64,000 nucleotides of DNA from Isoetes taiwanensis (GCA_021234155.1 JAJEKV010000010.1:10774511-10838510), one strand, 5' to 3'. Shown: positions 32,711-45,293, counted from the stretch's first letter. Numbers and translations are program-made. Notes: generated from the sequence alone by a model not told the origin.

Positions 32711-35340
32711 TGGATGGATGTACCTTACAACAATCACAATGGGTTGTTGCAGTAGGCCATAGCCAGCACACGAAGATCTTTAGAAAACGTGCTTTAAAAT
32801 TGAAGAGTGTCAATCCACAACATGTTTCTATGCCTGCAACATATAAGGAATCAGTATATTTCCAAGAACCAGCATATTGCCCAGCAACCTATCCATTTTC
32901 TCTCCACCATTCAGTAGTTGAAAAACCATGAGCTCAAACAGTCTACCCCTAGTCTAACTTGAAAGGCATGCTTAGTCTATGATCTGGTTACATGCTTACC
33001 ACATGGTGCTTCATTTTATTAAAGTTTTACTATACGCCCTAATAGCATAACAGGAAAAAACCATGGGGTTACAATGAACAAAAATGCCAGTTTATGTCTA
33101 TCTAAGTTTTAACCAGGTCTTTCCAAGTTACATGTCTAAGATGTGATTTCAAACCTTAAAGGCATGCGGAAGATAAGGTGATAGTTTATGATATGGTTCC
33201 ATTTAGCTAAATTTCCTAGGAGCTGTAAATTGGTGGCAATCTAAGCATTTAGCTTTATCCTTCCTAAGTCGAAAGGCTTGGACACAATCAAACTTAAAAA
33301 GGCCATATCAGAGTGTAGATCCGAGACATGTAAATGAACCAAACAATGTTAATTGTTGAACCTAAAAATGTTGAATATAATTACCACTTTAGCAAATGTT
33401 TTTGTAGCATGAATATCACTTGGCTCTCAGCCTCAAAATCGAAATGGGACAATTCTTAGCTCTAATTTTGCAAAATGCTGTAGAAATGCAGGTCTGCAAA
33501 AGAGAGCTCGAATTTTCATTACAAAAAACAAAGATAATTTGCAATGCATAATGCTACTTCATATATCAAAGCATAGAACCGTACAAAGATGATTACAATT
33601 GCATAACCAAAACAATTTCAAATATAATCTGACATACCACTTGACCTTTTTCCTCAAACTGAAAATGGCAATAAGAAATATCTTCCCTATAATTTTGCAA
33701 AGCTCTAGGCTGTAGAAATGCAAGTTTCTAATTAACTGTGCACCAGTTAGCTAGCTGCTAGGTTCGGATAAGTATTTGTCTACAAAATATAGCTCTATCT
33801 ATACACACAACATAACCCAAACAAATTTTAAGCATAACCTGGCATATCACTAGACTCTCAGCCTTTAAGTCAAAATGGGAATAAAAAATAAACAATTCTT
33901 ACCTCTAATTGTGCAAAAGCACCAAGCTATAAAAATGCAGGTCTGCGAAATCGAGCTCGCAGGCGAAGGACCAACGCCAAGCTGCTAATGTGGTAACAGT
34001 TAGTTAGCTGCTAGATTTGGCTAAAGATTCGTGCAGACAACATATACCTAAACCACAGCAAGTCAATTCTTTCAGAAATAATGGAAGGACAACCGTAAGC
34101 ATAGAAGAAATGGAAGAAAAGGAAATCAAATGCCTTCAAATGGAAGAAAAGGAAACCAAATGCCTTTTGGAGCAGTAAGCTCGAAACGTAAGATTCAGAA
34201 CAAAACCGCCCCGCGTGTATTGAATAGCCTCAAAATAAAAATATCCGGCTGAGGGGAGAGGGAACGCCGCCAGCTCAAATTGGCATTAAAGGCAGTTGAT
34301 ACAATAATATCTTGAGCTTCCTTTATCTCATCTATTGATTCAAGAGTTGATCTCTACCTTTGTAAACATTTTCTTAATGGTATTCCAAGCCTCTTGAAAC
34401 TGCCTCTGATTTAAAACTGCCTCTTGAAACTGCCTCTGATTTAACAGATGAAGATCAAACTGCAAATGACTACGGAACTCTCTGCCTCTCTTGCCTTACA
34501 GATTCAGTAAAGCAGCAAAGACACTAACCTAGAATGGATTGGGAAGATGGGTTGCTGAATAAGTTGCCTCTTCTCCCTGTTCCTGCATCAAATTTAAAGA
34601 GGAAGAAACGATTAGCAGTTTCGAAATGATATTAGGAGGATCACGTGATGCAAATAATATGAGGAACATACACTACGAAAGCTTGGATGATGGGCTGCAC
34701 AGCAAGCTACCGGATCTCCTTGTTCCTTTGCAAGGAATTTACAAAGCAAGACAATAAACCGTGGACAGATTCGAACATGAATTAGAAACTAATCCTGAAG
34801 CTGCAATCCTGCAAAAGAAAACAATCCTTAGAATATATCTTGCATCTGTATTATCCAAAGTATAAGTATTTCAAGATTTCGAACCCTGTTGATCATGAAC
34901 TCTTGACTGAAAAAAATCGTGACTGTGAGGAGTGAGGAGGGAGAATGAGGCGCCAAGAATCGTAAAAGGTAAGTGGGGAGGAGTGAGGCGCCAAAGGGGA
35001 AAACCGGTGTGATGGAGGGAAGAATTCGTAGAAACGCCGGCCCATGCAAGTGATCGAGGTCATAATTTCCATTCAAATTTTGCATTCAAAGCCGGCAACT
35101 TAGCGTCCCGCAAGAGGAGCCGGAAACTGAAAGGGAACGCCGCATGCGTCGCAAGATCAAGGCGTTCATGAACTCCAACACCTTACCAAAATAAACAAGG
35201 TGCTGCGCACGAGGGGTTGCCCTCCAGTGCCGCAAAAGTGTGTTCATGGTTTCTGTTTCATCATTTTGTGTCGAGTTCTTTTCGTTTGTCATAGGGTGTC
35301 ATTTTCTTAGGGCAGAAGTTTTGTTTATGAAGTTTTGTTT
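32711..35340. other. Helitron interior, no recognised gene
   Basis: AT-rich sequence with repeated phrases such as GCAAAATGCTGTAGAAATGCAGG and CTAGCTGCTAG, suggesting diverged internal repeats. A 31-bp direct duplication (CTTGAAACTGCCTCTGATTT) lies at about 34,396-34,441; the plus frame across it is open but unidentified. No replicase or helicase is seen. Confidence 0.45.
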
Positions 35341-35393
35341 AGGGCGGCGTTCCAGGCACGAACTCCAACACCTTACCAAAATAAAAAAGAAGA

Positions 35394-36060
35394 TGATTAT
35401 TAAATCTATACTAGAGGAATTTGTACTTTGAAATGCTTTAATATGAATAAAAAACTGAAATTGCAGTGGGCATGCAATTGTACCTTAATAGTGAGCCTCT
35501 ACTTCCCTATTGATGTCAATTAATAAAATGTAGAAAAATGATTGTACATAAAAGCCTACATGTGCCATAAATTTGGATTTAAATGTTAGTTTCTTACAAC
35601 TCCAAACTTCTTCCAGACAGGCAATGTGAACTCATGCTACTTCTTATTGTCAGATTGAGACGTTTATTTCTTTGACGAATTTTCAAGTTTCATAGGCAAA
35701 ATAATATTCACAAGATTGCATGGAATCCTTATTGAATCTAAAAAATATTGCCCATCATTCCTATCAAGACTCATGGATATTTTCCCAACATTCTTTTTAG
35801 AAATAGAAAATTATGTCGTGTAGTGGTGATTGGCAGTCATAACTTAGGATAAGTCAAATGTGCCAAAAAAATTAATGGTAACAATTTATATTGTGGAGAT
35901 GTAAAAACGATGTGAGCCATATTTGAGAATAACAACCATGTGGTTGTGGGGGTTGTATAAATACCATCCTCAATTCTACTATCTTCATTTTTTGTGATTT
36001 TGCAGTGTCTAAAGCTTTTGTTTTTGTTGTGTTTTGGCCTGTCAACATTCCCGAGCATCG
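35394..36060. repeat. Host flank repeated at 37,737-38,145
   Basis: The first 400 bp (TGATTATTAAATCTATACTA onward) are repeated almost exactly at 37,737-38,145, and the two copies bracket unit B copy 2. The remaining 35,796-36,060 shows nothing assignable. Confidence 0.75.
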
Positions 36061-37736
36061 CTGAGATTTGATCATTTCATTTAATGGTTGAGATTTGATG
36101 TAGTTCAGCGGCTATCTCGATTAGGTTCGACGCATAGGGAGTTCGTCGTGAGAAAGTAGAAGCCACGGTCCAGATACGCACGATTTTTTCTACCTTCTCT
36201 TTGTGAATCGCAATTTAGGGCTATTGGAGCAGAGGTTGTCGGATTCCTGGCCATGGCAGGGGCCATGGCAATTTTTGGTGTTTGTTTGCTCATCGATTCT
36301 CTGTGTGCTCCAATGCTAGAGAGCTTTCAAATTCTTTTTGCTATATAGCTTTTTAGCACGGCCATGGCTGCATGAATAGAGCTCAGTTTTGAGTAGGCTT
36401 CTTGTGAAATTTGCCTATATTCTTATGGCTTCCTGCGAAATCTGTCTGTTCTTATGGGAATCGAGGCCACTATGGCCGGTTATATCATGGTGCCAGTTTT
36501 GGGGGGAAGACAAAGCTGGACGAGTCCGACCAACGCTTAGGATCAATCATTTCAGCATCTCTGGTAATTTCACATTCTGCACATACTTGAAGCAAATCTT
36601 TATCTTCCATGTTTTTACATTGAATTGGCAGACCTAGCACTTTTCTTTCTACTTGCACCTATCTGATCATTCTATAACCATTTATACATGAATTTTATTA
36701 TTTCTTTTTGCAGGAGACTCCTGTGAAGACGGCTTCTTCTAAATTCACACCATGGCATCTAATGCTTTAAACGAAGGCCCTATAAAACTGATTTGGGATT
36801 TAAGCGTAAAATTACCCCGGAAGGAAGCTTTGGCAATAAATACAGCTTACTCAGGAAGTGTAGAGCCTTTCCTTGATGATTTCCACTGTGATATTGCCTC
36901 TGATGATTTTCACTGAAGCAACTATTCTTTAAACTCATGTCCGGAGTTTGTCTTTTTCATTGCAGGTCTGCTTTCCCTTTCTGATCAAACTTTGTATTTT
37001 GTAATGCTGGCAATGTAATACTAAGACTACAAGTTTGCAACATTTCTTCATGGAAGACTTCCAAATTCTGCAACGTCCAAGTAACTATGACATTAACTAT
37101 ATATCTTTACATTCTCTCATGTCTGCACACATCTTCCTGTGAAATCTTCCTGTTCTTGTGGGAATCGAGGCCACTATGGCCGCTTATCTCATGGTACCAG
37201 TTGCAGGGGGGAAGAAAAAGCTGGATAGAGCTGACTGAACACTCCGGATCAATATCTGCTGCATCTCTGGTAATCTCATATTCTGCACAAAATTGATGCA
37301 AATCTTCATTTTCCATGTTTTTGTATTGAATTGGCAGACCTAGCACTTTCTTTTCTACTTGCAACAGATGAAAGTTACCTATCTGATCATTCTTTTCATT
37401 ACTTCTTTTTGCAGGAGACTCCTTTGAAGACGGCTTCTTTTAAATCCACACCGTGGCATCTAACGCTTCCAAATTCTACCGCAGCATTTCTTCATGGAAG
37501 GCCTCCAAATTCTGTCACGTCCAAGCAAGTATGACATTAACTATGTACCTTTACATTCTCTCATGTCTGCACACATCTTCCTTTTGAAACAGAGCCTCCA
37601 TTTGTTAGATTGAAAGTTAAAGGAAAGGAAAGGGCAATGCTGGCTATGGGGCCGTCATTTTTTATACCAGCTTCCAGCGACACCCTGAGACATTTTCTGC
37701 TACACCACAAGAATAGACTCTATGGTACTGTAATAA
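36061..37736 (+). repeat. Unit B, copy 2
   Basis: About 97% or better by eye to 26,250-27,939, ending at the unoccupied Helitron site AATAGTGA/TGATTATT. The frame corresponding to MASNALNEGPIKLIWDL starts at about 36,752 and differs downstream by small indels, arguing against strong coding constraint. Confidence 0.6.
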
Positions 37737-38143
37737 TAGTGATGATTATTAAATCTATACTAGAGGAATTTGTACTTTGAAATGCTTTAATATGAATAAA
37801 AAAATGAAATTGCACTGGGCATGCAATTGTACCTTAATAGTGAGCCTCTACTTCCCTATTGATGTCAATTAATAAAATGTAGAAAAATGATTGTACATAA
37901 AAGCCTACATGTGCCATAAATTTGGATTTAAATGTTAGTTTCTTACAACTCCAAACTTCTTCCAGACAGGCAATGTGAACTCATGCTACTTCTTATTGTC
38001 AGATTGAGACGTTTATTTCTTTGACGAATTTTCAAGTTTCATAGGCAAAATAATATTCACAAGATTGCATGGAATCCTTATTGAATCTAAAAAATATTGC
38101 CCATCATTCCTATCAAGACTCATGGATATTTTCCCAACATTCT

Positions 38144-38268
38144 ATATCAGTGGCCGTCTGTTCTGTATCAGAAAAACTTCTGTTGTGACCTTTTGTTGTT
38201 GGCACTTCTGTTGTGATCTTCAGTGGCAATCTTTTTGTAATGATAAACTTTGATGATAAGAAAGTCAC
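38144..38268 (+). repeat. Detached piece of Crypton 3' tail
   Basis: Matches 5,409-5,533, the tail of Crypton copy 1, but lies about 470 bp upstream of Crypton copy 2. It shows that an earlier Crypton unit stood here, head-to-tail with the present copy. Confidence 0.75.
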
Positions 38269-38565
38269 CACAATGCACAGAAGGCACCACAATGCACAGA
38301 AGGCACCACATCCGACAGGCATCCACCACCCCATATGTGGCAGATAGCGTGGTGCAATATTTAGCGCAGCAGTTGGCACCATATATGGCAGACAATCCAC
38401 CATTCACAAGTATCACCATATCTAACATCACATATGACACTAAGTATAGAAACATATGGAAGCCAATTCACTATTCAGATAAGGTATATGTGACACTACA
38501 TATGCTACAAACTACATTATTAACATATAATTGGCACCATATGACTGTCCTGTAACACATTTGAA
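38269..38565. repeat. Degenerate repeats based on GGCACCA(C/T)AT
   Basis: ACCACAATGCACAGAAGGC occurs twice in a row (38,267-38,305), followed by looser GGCACCATATATGGCAGA and CACCATATGAC motifs. A similar motif field (GGCACCATATGCA, GGCATCATATGCACC) is at 59,240-59,380, also just upstream of a Crypton fragment. Function unknown. Confidence 0.5.
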
Positions 38566-38739
38566 CGAGACAGGTTCAAAAGCAGCAGGTTCATATTCCT
38601 ATAGAGAACCTGCCATTAAAGACATTGAACGAGATGCTGACCAAAGTTCTCATTCAGATAATTTTTTCCATGCAGAATTTTTGATTATGTTTTCTATATT
38701 TGCATTAAATTTTTTACTTCTCTTATGTTGTTAATTTAG

Positions 38740-40473
38740 GCAAAGAAGAAAAATGGGAAACTGTATCCTCCTGGAACGTAAGTTATTACTTTGATTTTTT
38801 GGGGGGATTTAAAATAATTTATTTGTTTTATTTTTTCTTTGTTTGCAGACTTAGCTCTTTGTTTAGAGGTGTTGGTAGAATAGTTAGAAGAGCGCAAGAG
38901 AAACGAATTGGAGAGACTGTGTCCGCGAACATCCTTTCAATATCAGAACTGATGCAGTTTTCTGTCGGATCCGTGAGGCTTTTGTTGGTATGGTAAGTCG
39001 AGGAAGGAGGGAAATTATGAAAATGCAAAGAAGAAGGCTCCTATTATTACGCTCAACCTTGAGAGAGAAATTCTTTCTGACATTGATCATCAGATATCAT
39101 ATCCTTCAGGTTGTATCAAGCGCCTTGTGTATTGCATGTTGATACGTTTTGGGATTACGGCAACGAAGGAGTTATATCAGGTAAAAGACTGTGATATGTG
39201 TTTGGATAGAGATGAAATTGAGGGGATAGTGAACTATGGGGAGAGGATCAGTAAGAATTATAATCCTACTATCACTAAGTTTGACAACGAGCACCTTAGA
39301 AAACCAGTCTGGACATATAAGAAGGATTTTGTGCTTACATTTAAGCAATATATTCGCCACTTACCTGCAAAAGAGAAGGACGATGAAGCACGTCACTTCT
39401 TTCTGCAACCGATCCCTAATTTTAGAACTATAGTGAGACTTTTTTATATGTTTTTGTATTTTATATTTTGTAGTTAATTTTTCGATATTCTATAACCGTA
39501 TCGCAGACTTGGTATGCGCTTACACCCGCTTGGTATCGATTCACTTGGCAAGTGGCCGTTACTATGGGTTCCGTTGTGAGTCCAGAAACGGAGATTTGTA
39601 ATAAGTCTGGCAGAGTTTCATTGGTTACTCATCTTGCTGCTTCCGATGCTCCTGCGATTGCTGGAATGCGAATTACAGGACATAAGAGTGTAGATGGATT
39701 TTTATGGTAAGTTCAATTCTTTTTTCTTTCCTGTTTTTTCCATGATGTATATTTTTCATGATATAATTGCTTATTGAATTGTTTAATTAACATGTTTTAG
39801 ATACGACAGAACTGGAGATTCTAAGATTAATGCATGCATCGAAATAATCGGACAGCCATGTAATGCAGACGGGTCGCCACGCTCTTACAAGGATGTGCTT
39901 GCAGGTAACTTCGGACAATCACCTTGTTTATTTGTTTTGTTCTTATCTTTTTTCAAATCTTATTTACTGGTTTTTTACAAATGAAGTTAAATGCGCACCT
40001 CCTGCTATAAATGATTCTAATGCGGTTCTTGTGGAGGTTGATTGCAACATTGCTTTGGGTGGTCGTTCTTTTACGCCCGAAATGATGGTATAACGGATGT
40101 TGGGAAGGAAAATGTCAAGGATTCTCCAGGTTCTATTTTAGAATTAAAAGATTCTTCAGCATCTGTCGTGCAATTGAAGGATTCTGGAGTTGCAGTGATG
40201 CCAGTTGCATCAGATATTCAAATGGTGAAGGCTAACAATTTCGAGGTCGACGATGATCCATACAACGATAATTTCTATGCTAGTTTGAGCAAGCAACATC
40301 CTAAGAGTGCAAAGGCGATGGGGGGGTTCATTGGGCCTGTTATTAATAATCGAGGTACTTTTTCTAATTGCACTTTCAACTTCGGTGGCGTTGAGGTTAA
40401 GGATTTAGCAGCGGTGATATGTGACGTTTTGGATAAAAATCGACATGGTTCTACTTCGGCCGTCACAGTATAA
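38740..40473 (+). pseudogene. Crypton-type tyrosine recombinase gene, copy 2 (disrupted)
   Basis: Exons correspond to copy 1: 38740-38777, 38849-39432, 39507-39706, 39801-39904 and about 39,980-40,473. It shares the two frame shifts in the second exon and the TGA at the 39,706/39,801 junction. In addition the first catalytic Arg (GIRATKE in copy 1) is Thr (GITATKE, 39,157-39,159). The acceptor of the last exon reads ACAAATG instead of ACAGCTG, and 39,507-39,570 is altered to ALTPAWYRF. Those last two changes sit on CAG/CTG sites and may be sequence errors; the shared lesions are not. Confidence 0.75.
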
Positions 40474-43071
40474 TGTTTGTGGCAGTATCAGTATGATGTT
40501 TATGGCAAAATCTGTTCTATATCGGTGGGTCGTCTGATTACGTATCGAAAAAACTTCATTTGTGACCTTACATTGTTGGCACTTCATTTGTGATCTTCGG
40601 CAATCTTTTGTAATGATAAACTTTGATGATAAGAAAGTCTTTTGTAATGAGAAACTTTGATGACATAAACTTTGTAATTTTGAAGCAGATTATAACCGTA
40701 GTTTTTGAGCAAGATGAATTATGTTTGTGGTGGAGGTGAAATTACTTGAAATAATTTGAGCCTAAAATAACAGTAATCCCAAGATCCCAAGCTGGCGTGT
40801 ATTATGTGGATGTGATGAATTTTGCCGAATTGTCCAAAGAGCACTACCATTATTGTCGTTATGTGGATGCGATGAATTTCTCGGAATTGTCCAAAGAGTT
40901 GGACAGATATTAACACGAGCTTTCTAAGTTGTTCTTCCAAGCTTGTAATCTGCTTGTCCAAACGCTTTCTAATTCTGCAATGCATCTAAAAAGATGGAGC
41001 ATCATAAAATTATAACTAGGATATTGCTATGTTAAATTCCAATTTTCACTTGGTCTCAGATATCCTTTTTAACCTTAATAAAATTTTATAAATTTTAGCA
41101 ACTAGTTTCAATCTGTATAGCTGCTACTAATTGTCATGATGTAACGAAGAACAGGGATTACCATTCAAAAGCCTTAAACAGAGAATGCATCAATCATCTG
41201 TATGTGTGTATTGTTCTTTCTGTAATGCGGGTGAGAGCGAATGATAAATCACAGCTACTGTTTCATGGTTTTGGCATACACGAATATTTAGAAACCCAAA
41301 ATTTAAATCACAATGTACACCAATCAAACTACTTTGAAGAAATAACTTAAAAGCAAGCCCATGATCATTCAGGAGTCCAAGTCCTCCTGGTCCAGACTCC
41401 ACTTTTTCCACCAGACTTCAACTCCAATTGAATATTGCATATTTGTACTTTCTTGAATGCAGCTTTAAACATATCATAAACAGTGAGACAAGCAAGCAAC
41501 AGAAACAACAACCATTGCTTCCATTCTACAACTGTTGGACCAACTGACATCACCTAAATGTCAATGGATCCAAACCCTATATAATGTTCCTCGGGGAAAC
41601 ATTTTCCTACGCAAAGGGCAGGAGTGAAGAAGTTCTTCCTGCGGCTTCCACCGCCATAGCTCCGACTTCCGCCGTCATAGCACACCTGCTAAAGGCGTTG
41701 CCATAATGCCTCCTCTCTCATAGAAGTTGCATAGGTACCCATAATGGTTGGGTTGCGATTTCGCTCCAGACGATTTCACAACCTTTTTTAAAGGTTTGGG
41801 TAATGGTTTGATATATTTAGATTTTAGAAAGTAGGGTTCTTTCTCGTTTTGGTCGCGGCCCTCAGGGTCTCCTGGTCTGCAACCTGGACACAGAAGACCT
41901 TGTTCAAGAAGACCCTATTCAATAAGCCTGTTGTGGTTTGCCAAGACTTCTCTATTCTGTTGTGCTCCTCCTTGGAGTTTATTTTTGCCGAGCTTACCTT
42001 CAAATTCAGTTGTTGCTTCATGGTTTGCTGTTGACAGTGTGCTTTGTGAAGAATCAAACTGTATATTTCCGGTTCTGATTAGAACCTTAATATAGAATCG
42101 GAGCAAGCTTATTAATGTAGATCAATGGATTTGCAATTTATCATGTTACTTAATATAGAATTGGAGCAAGGTTATTACTGATGAAGATCAATGGATTTTT
42201 AATTTATCGTGTTACTATCTTTTTTTTCCTTACTTCATGGCATATTTTCTTAATTTCTTATCCTGTAGTATAAAACGCTTCTGTTGAGGACCTGAACAGC
42301 TGGTCGAATGGGCTTCTTAAGATAGTATAGGGAGAGACGTCTTGCAAAAAATGAGAAGAGAAGCAAAGTGCTGCATTAAAAGCACTATAAAGACAATATT
42401 GATCAGGACGAAATCGTAGGATAGGGGGTTCTTAGAGCTCCAAGATCTTGCAATGCATTGTCATCTAATTTTTGGAAACTTCAAATGGTTTATTTTAAGG
42501 AAGCTAACATGCCCAACAATATTTGAGATGTAAGCAAGATATTTGATGATTATAAAATGATTAAAGAAACTCTGTAACAAATTGAGATACATTTGAACCA
42601 TCTGATGCTCTCAACCAAACATCTTACCATACCGATTTGGTAGCAAAGATTGAGAGGTATTCAAGCAGCACAAATGCACTTATATAGCTATAAACAAAAA
42701 ATGCCTTGTTTGGTTGACTCCCTAATAGGTGCATTTCGCAATAAGGTTGTAGAGCCTCATTATCTCCTCCATCTTATGCATCTTGTGTGTAAAGGAAATC
42801 CCAAAACATCTGAAGCATTTCCTACCTGGAATTTAGTTAGTTGATAAACAACAAAACTTAGCCGAACAGACAACCAGAAAAGAGATAAATTAGAAAACAT
42901 TTATTAATAGGAGCTATAGACTTCCTCTTGAGTGTTTCGCTCCTTATCTTATGCCTCTTAAAAGTCCAACTATCAAAAGCTAACAATAGATAGAGACATC
43001 ATGCATATATAGGAAACAACATTTTTATCTACAACACGTACTTCATCTTTTAAGCTCGTCAAGTTTGCCAA
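40474..43071. other. Second copy of Crypton tail and flank
   Basis: Colinear with 5,367-8,016. The conserved 57-bp direct repeat is at about 40,804-40,898, and the 7,225-7,740 equivalent is at 42,330-42,830. The tail 40,500-40,640 differs from copy 1 almost only at CAG/CTG sites. No gene is recognised. Confidence 0.6.
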
Positions 43072-43217
43072 CATATGACAGGCTTTGCAGGAGGACAAAG
43101 CTCTTGGACTTCAGCAACAGCTTTTGCTGTTGTGATGGGTTTGTAGATGACAGGCCCTCGGCCTAGCAAAATGTCAAATGGAAGGTTTATACCAGCCAAT
43201 GGTGTTAGACTATCTGA
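43072..43217 (-). pseudogene. Uroporphyrinogen decarboxylase fragment, copy 2
   Basis: The same single-exon fragment as 8017-8162, with one clear change (SDIL to SDSL at 43,209-43,211). The box PFDILLGRGPIIYKP is preserved. It is carried by the segmental duplication, so it is not an independent capture. Confidence 0.8.
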
Positions 43218-43567
43218 TTGCCAAAAAGATAGGTAAGGCCATAGCCAAGCACTTGGCTGACCACCACCATTGCCACTACTTGCAAAAATTATGCAGTGTC
43301 GTATTATTCTGCAAAATGCTTTATAACAGCTGGTCTAATGGGGGCCATAAGATCTTTGTGATGTTGTCACCTTGATAGTCCCCTAAGGAGGATGGTGAGA
43401 TTCATCTGCTTCTACACAACATGCTTCAAGCGGGGCTTCAAGTTCCAATGGATACTGAATCAACTTTTAATTCCCTTTTCTTCTCCTTCTGCTCACTTCT
43501 GCAGAACTCCAAAGTAGCCAAACTATTACCAAAATATGACTCAGTGGCCTAAATGTCTTTCTTTTAG

Positions 43568-43789
43568 CTAGGTATTTATATTGGCCACTTCCTCATCCAC
43601 TTCAATGAAGCTAGCAGTCACATCCTTCAATGAAGGAGAGGCCAGATTCATCTACACGCTATCTGGTAAGCTAATCAATGCCTTCTCTATCCCGTACTTA
43701 AGATCTCTATCAAAGTTTTGAACATCTAGTTCAAGTGCACAAGCTTTTTCATATTCAGTAAGGTCAGTAGAACTGAGATTTAGATTATC
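43568..43789 (-). pseudogene. UPF0496 / BPS1-like fragment, copy 2
   Basis: Corresponds to 8513-8734 and keeps EYEKACALELDVQNFD and SLKDVTASFI, with several substitutions (for example RDLKYGIEKA). The in-frame TAG after PDSV is retained, so the stop predates the duplication. Confidence 0.7.
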
Positions 43790-44154
43790 CAAGGGGTGTG
43801 AACATTAGCTATGGTCATTTCCCATTGTCAAAGGGACTGCCCATTTTGGACGTTCCAAGTCAAGCTTAATCTACTACCAGGTTCTGAGAAAATAACTTGA
43901 TGATGTACAGGACATAGAACAAAAAATGATAAACAGGACATAGAACAAAAATTGAAGCTAAAACCTTACGACAAAGCCTATAAAAGCCTGTTCTCTCCTC
44001 ATATCCAAGCCTCCTTCCCTGCCAACTGCAATGCAAAATTAAAATCAAATTGAAGTTCTAAATGATTTAAGCTATAAATGAAAGTCCGGATTCTAAACAA
44101 ATTAACGATTCTTTCAAAGCAGCAAAAAAAGATCCATTCTTTCTCTTTTGTTAC

Positions 44155-44305
44155 CTCTCTCATACATATCGATGAAATAGGTATAGGGATCCATTTCAGG
44201 ATCTATTGCAGCAGCTTCCTATGTAAGACTGATCCATTCTTCAAGAACAGGAGCAAGAAGGCCAAATTCATTGTTCTTTCTTGCCATAGCCCAGGCTTCT
44301 ATGCC
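44155..44305 (-). pseudogene. M32 carboxypeptidase-like exon, copy 2
   Basis: Identical in layout to 9100-9250, including both TAG codons and the GAGAG/GTAACA donor. It confirms that the fragment and its lesions were duplicated together. Confidence 0.6.
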
Positions 44306-45057
44306 CTATGCTTCTAAAACTGCTTTGCAGCCTGAAACTCTTCAAGAGCATTTTCGCAGAGGCCACTGCAATCCTCCTTGTGTCAGAAACTATGTTTGGT
44401 TTGTAACCAGCAAAACACTTCTCATTCCAAACTTATTCTGGCTGGCATCCTCATATCTTAGTATGTCTTATATCAGGCTGCAAAACATATTGTGCATTTT
44501 GTAAGTGCAAAGAAGAAAATCTTTGTATAGTTTTTCTGAACAATAGACAAGAAATATGCCTTAAATTTTACAGGAACAACACAGACACCCAGGCTGTTTG
44601 ACATCAAGCGATTCATAAAGCGTGTCTTGGTGATGCGCATTCTCGCACTGCGAGAAATTAAAACTGCACGACTAACTACTAAAGCATTTCAAGCTAACAG
44701 TTAAGCTTGTTAACAGGTCATGCATAAGAAACAGATAGAACTACAGGTCATGTATAAGAAACAGATAGAACTACAGGTCATGCGTTTTAGACGGAGAGAA
44801 GGAGGAATTTGAGAGCCGGACTAAAGAAAAAAGTGTGCAAATTTAAGTGGATCTTGAAAAGGATAAACAGATGGTACTTACTGTTTGACGAAATGGCTGG
44901 CCATTGCAGATTTGAATGCTATTGACAGTAAACGTGGCATTCCAGAACTACAAAACTTTAACACGGCTGTTAGATTACGATGACAACGCATTGTACCTGC
45001 CATCAAAGGAGATGGAGATAGCCTAGACTTCCTGGGTCCTGAGATAGCCTGACGACC

Positions 45058-45293
45058 TACTGTAGCATCCGGCCCCCCCCTTTGGTAGTTTCTGCCCCCC
45101 CTTCTTCCATGCATCCGCACCTGTTTCGATCTGCTCTGCCGCTCCAAACAGGCAGTTTTGTCCACAACATACCTAATCGACCTACTATCCAATTTTATTC
45201 TAATTAAACAGTTTTGACAAAAAAATTTTGACGATGTAGAAGAGGGGAGCCGGATTCTTCCAAAGGGGGGGGCCAGAAAGTACCCGGGGGGGG
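45058..45293. mobile_element. MITE-like element with C/G-run ends, copy 2
   Basis: Starts near CATCCGGCCCCCCCC and ends near GTACCCGGGGGGGG, with inner inverted motifs CCTTTGGTAGTTTCTG and GGATTCTTCCAAAGG. It interrupts PLAT upstream sequence at a point different from copy 1, with CATCAAAGGAGATGGAGATA present on both sides (about 44,999 and 45,319). Confidence 0.5.

Larger units (their letters stand above)
27940..35393 (-). mobile_element. Complete 7.45-kb non-autonomous Helitron
   Basis: The 3' end is at 27,940: CTAG, spacer and a perfect hairpin with GCCCGGC/GCCGGGC arms (27,952-27,968). The 5' end, on the minus strand, is TCTTCTTTTTTATTTTGGTA at 35,393. Host sequence AATAGTGA to the left and TGATTATTAAATC to the right are joined without interruption at 37,736/37,737, a preserved empty site split between A and T as expected for rolling-circle insertion. 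No Rep (HUH) or helicase frame is visible. Inside are a pair of SINE-like repeats, an unidentified minus-strand exon and the 5' terminus of another related Helitron. Confidence 0.9.

Noticed and set aside
32382-32931. Several overlapping plus frames of 60-126 codons
   Set aside because: They cover a Helitron 5' palindrome and GC-rich terminus, are mutually exclusive, and show no motif.
38250-38555. 101-codon frame through the GGCACCATATG-like repeats
   Set aside because: Translation is repeat-driven and ends with the repeat field; no sign of a real product.
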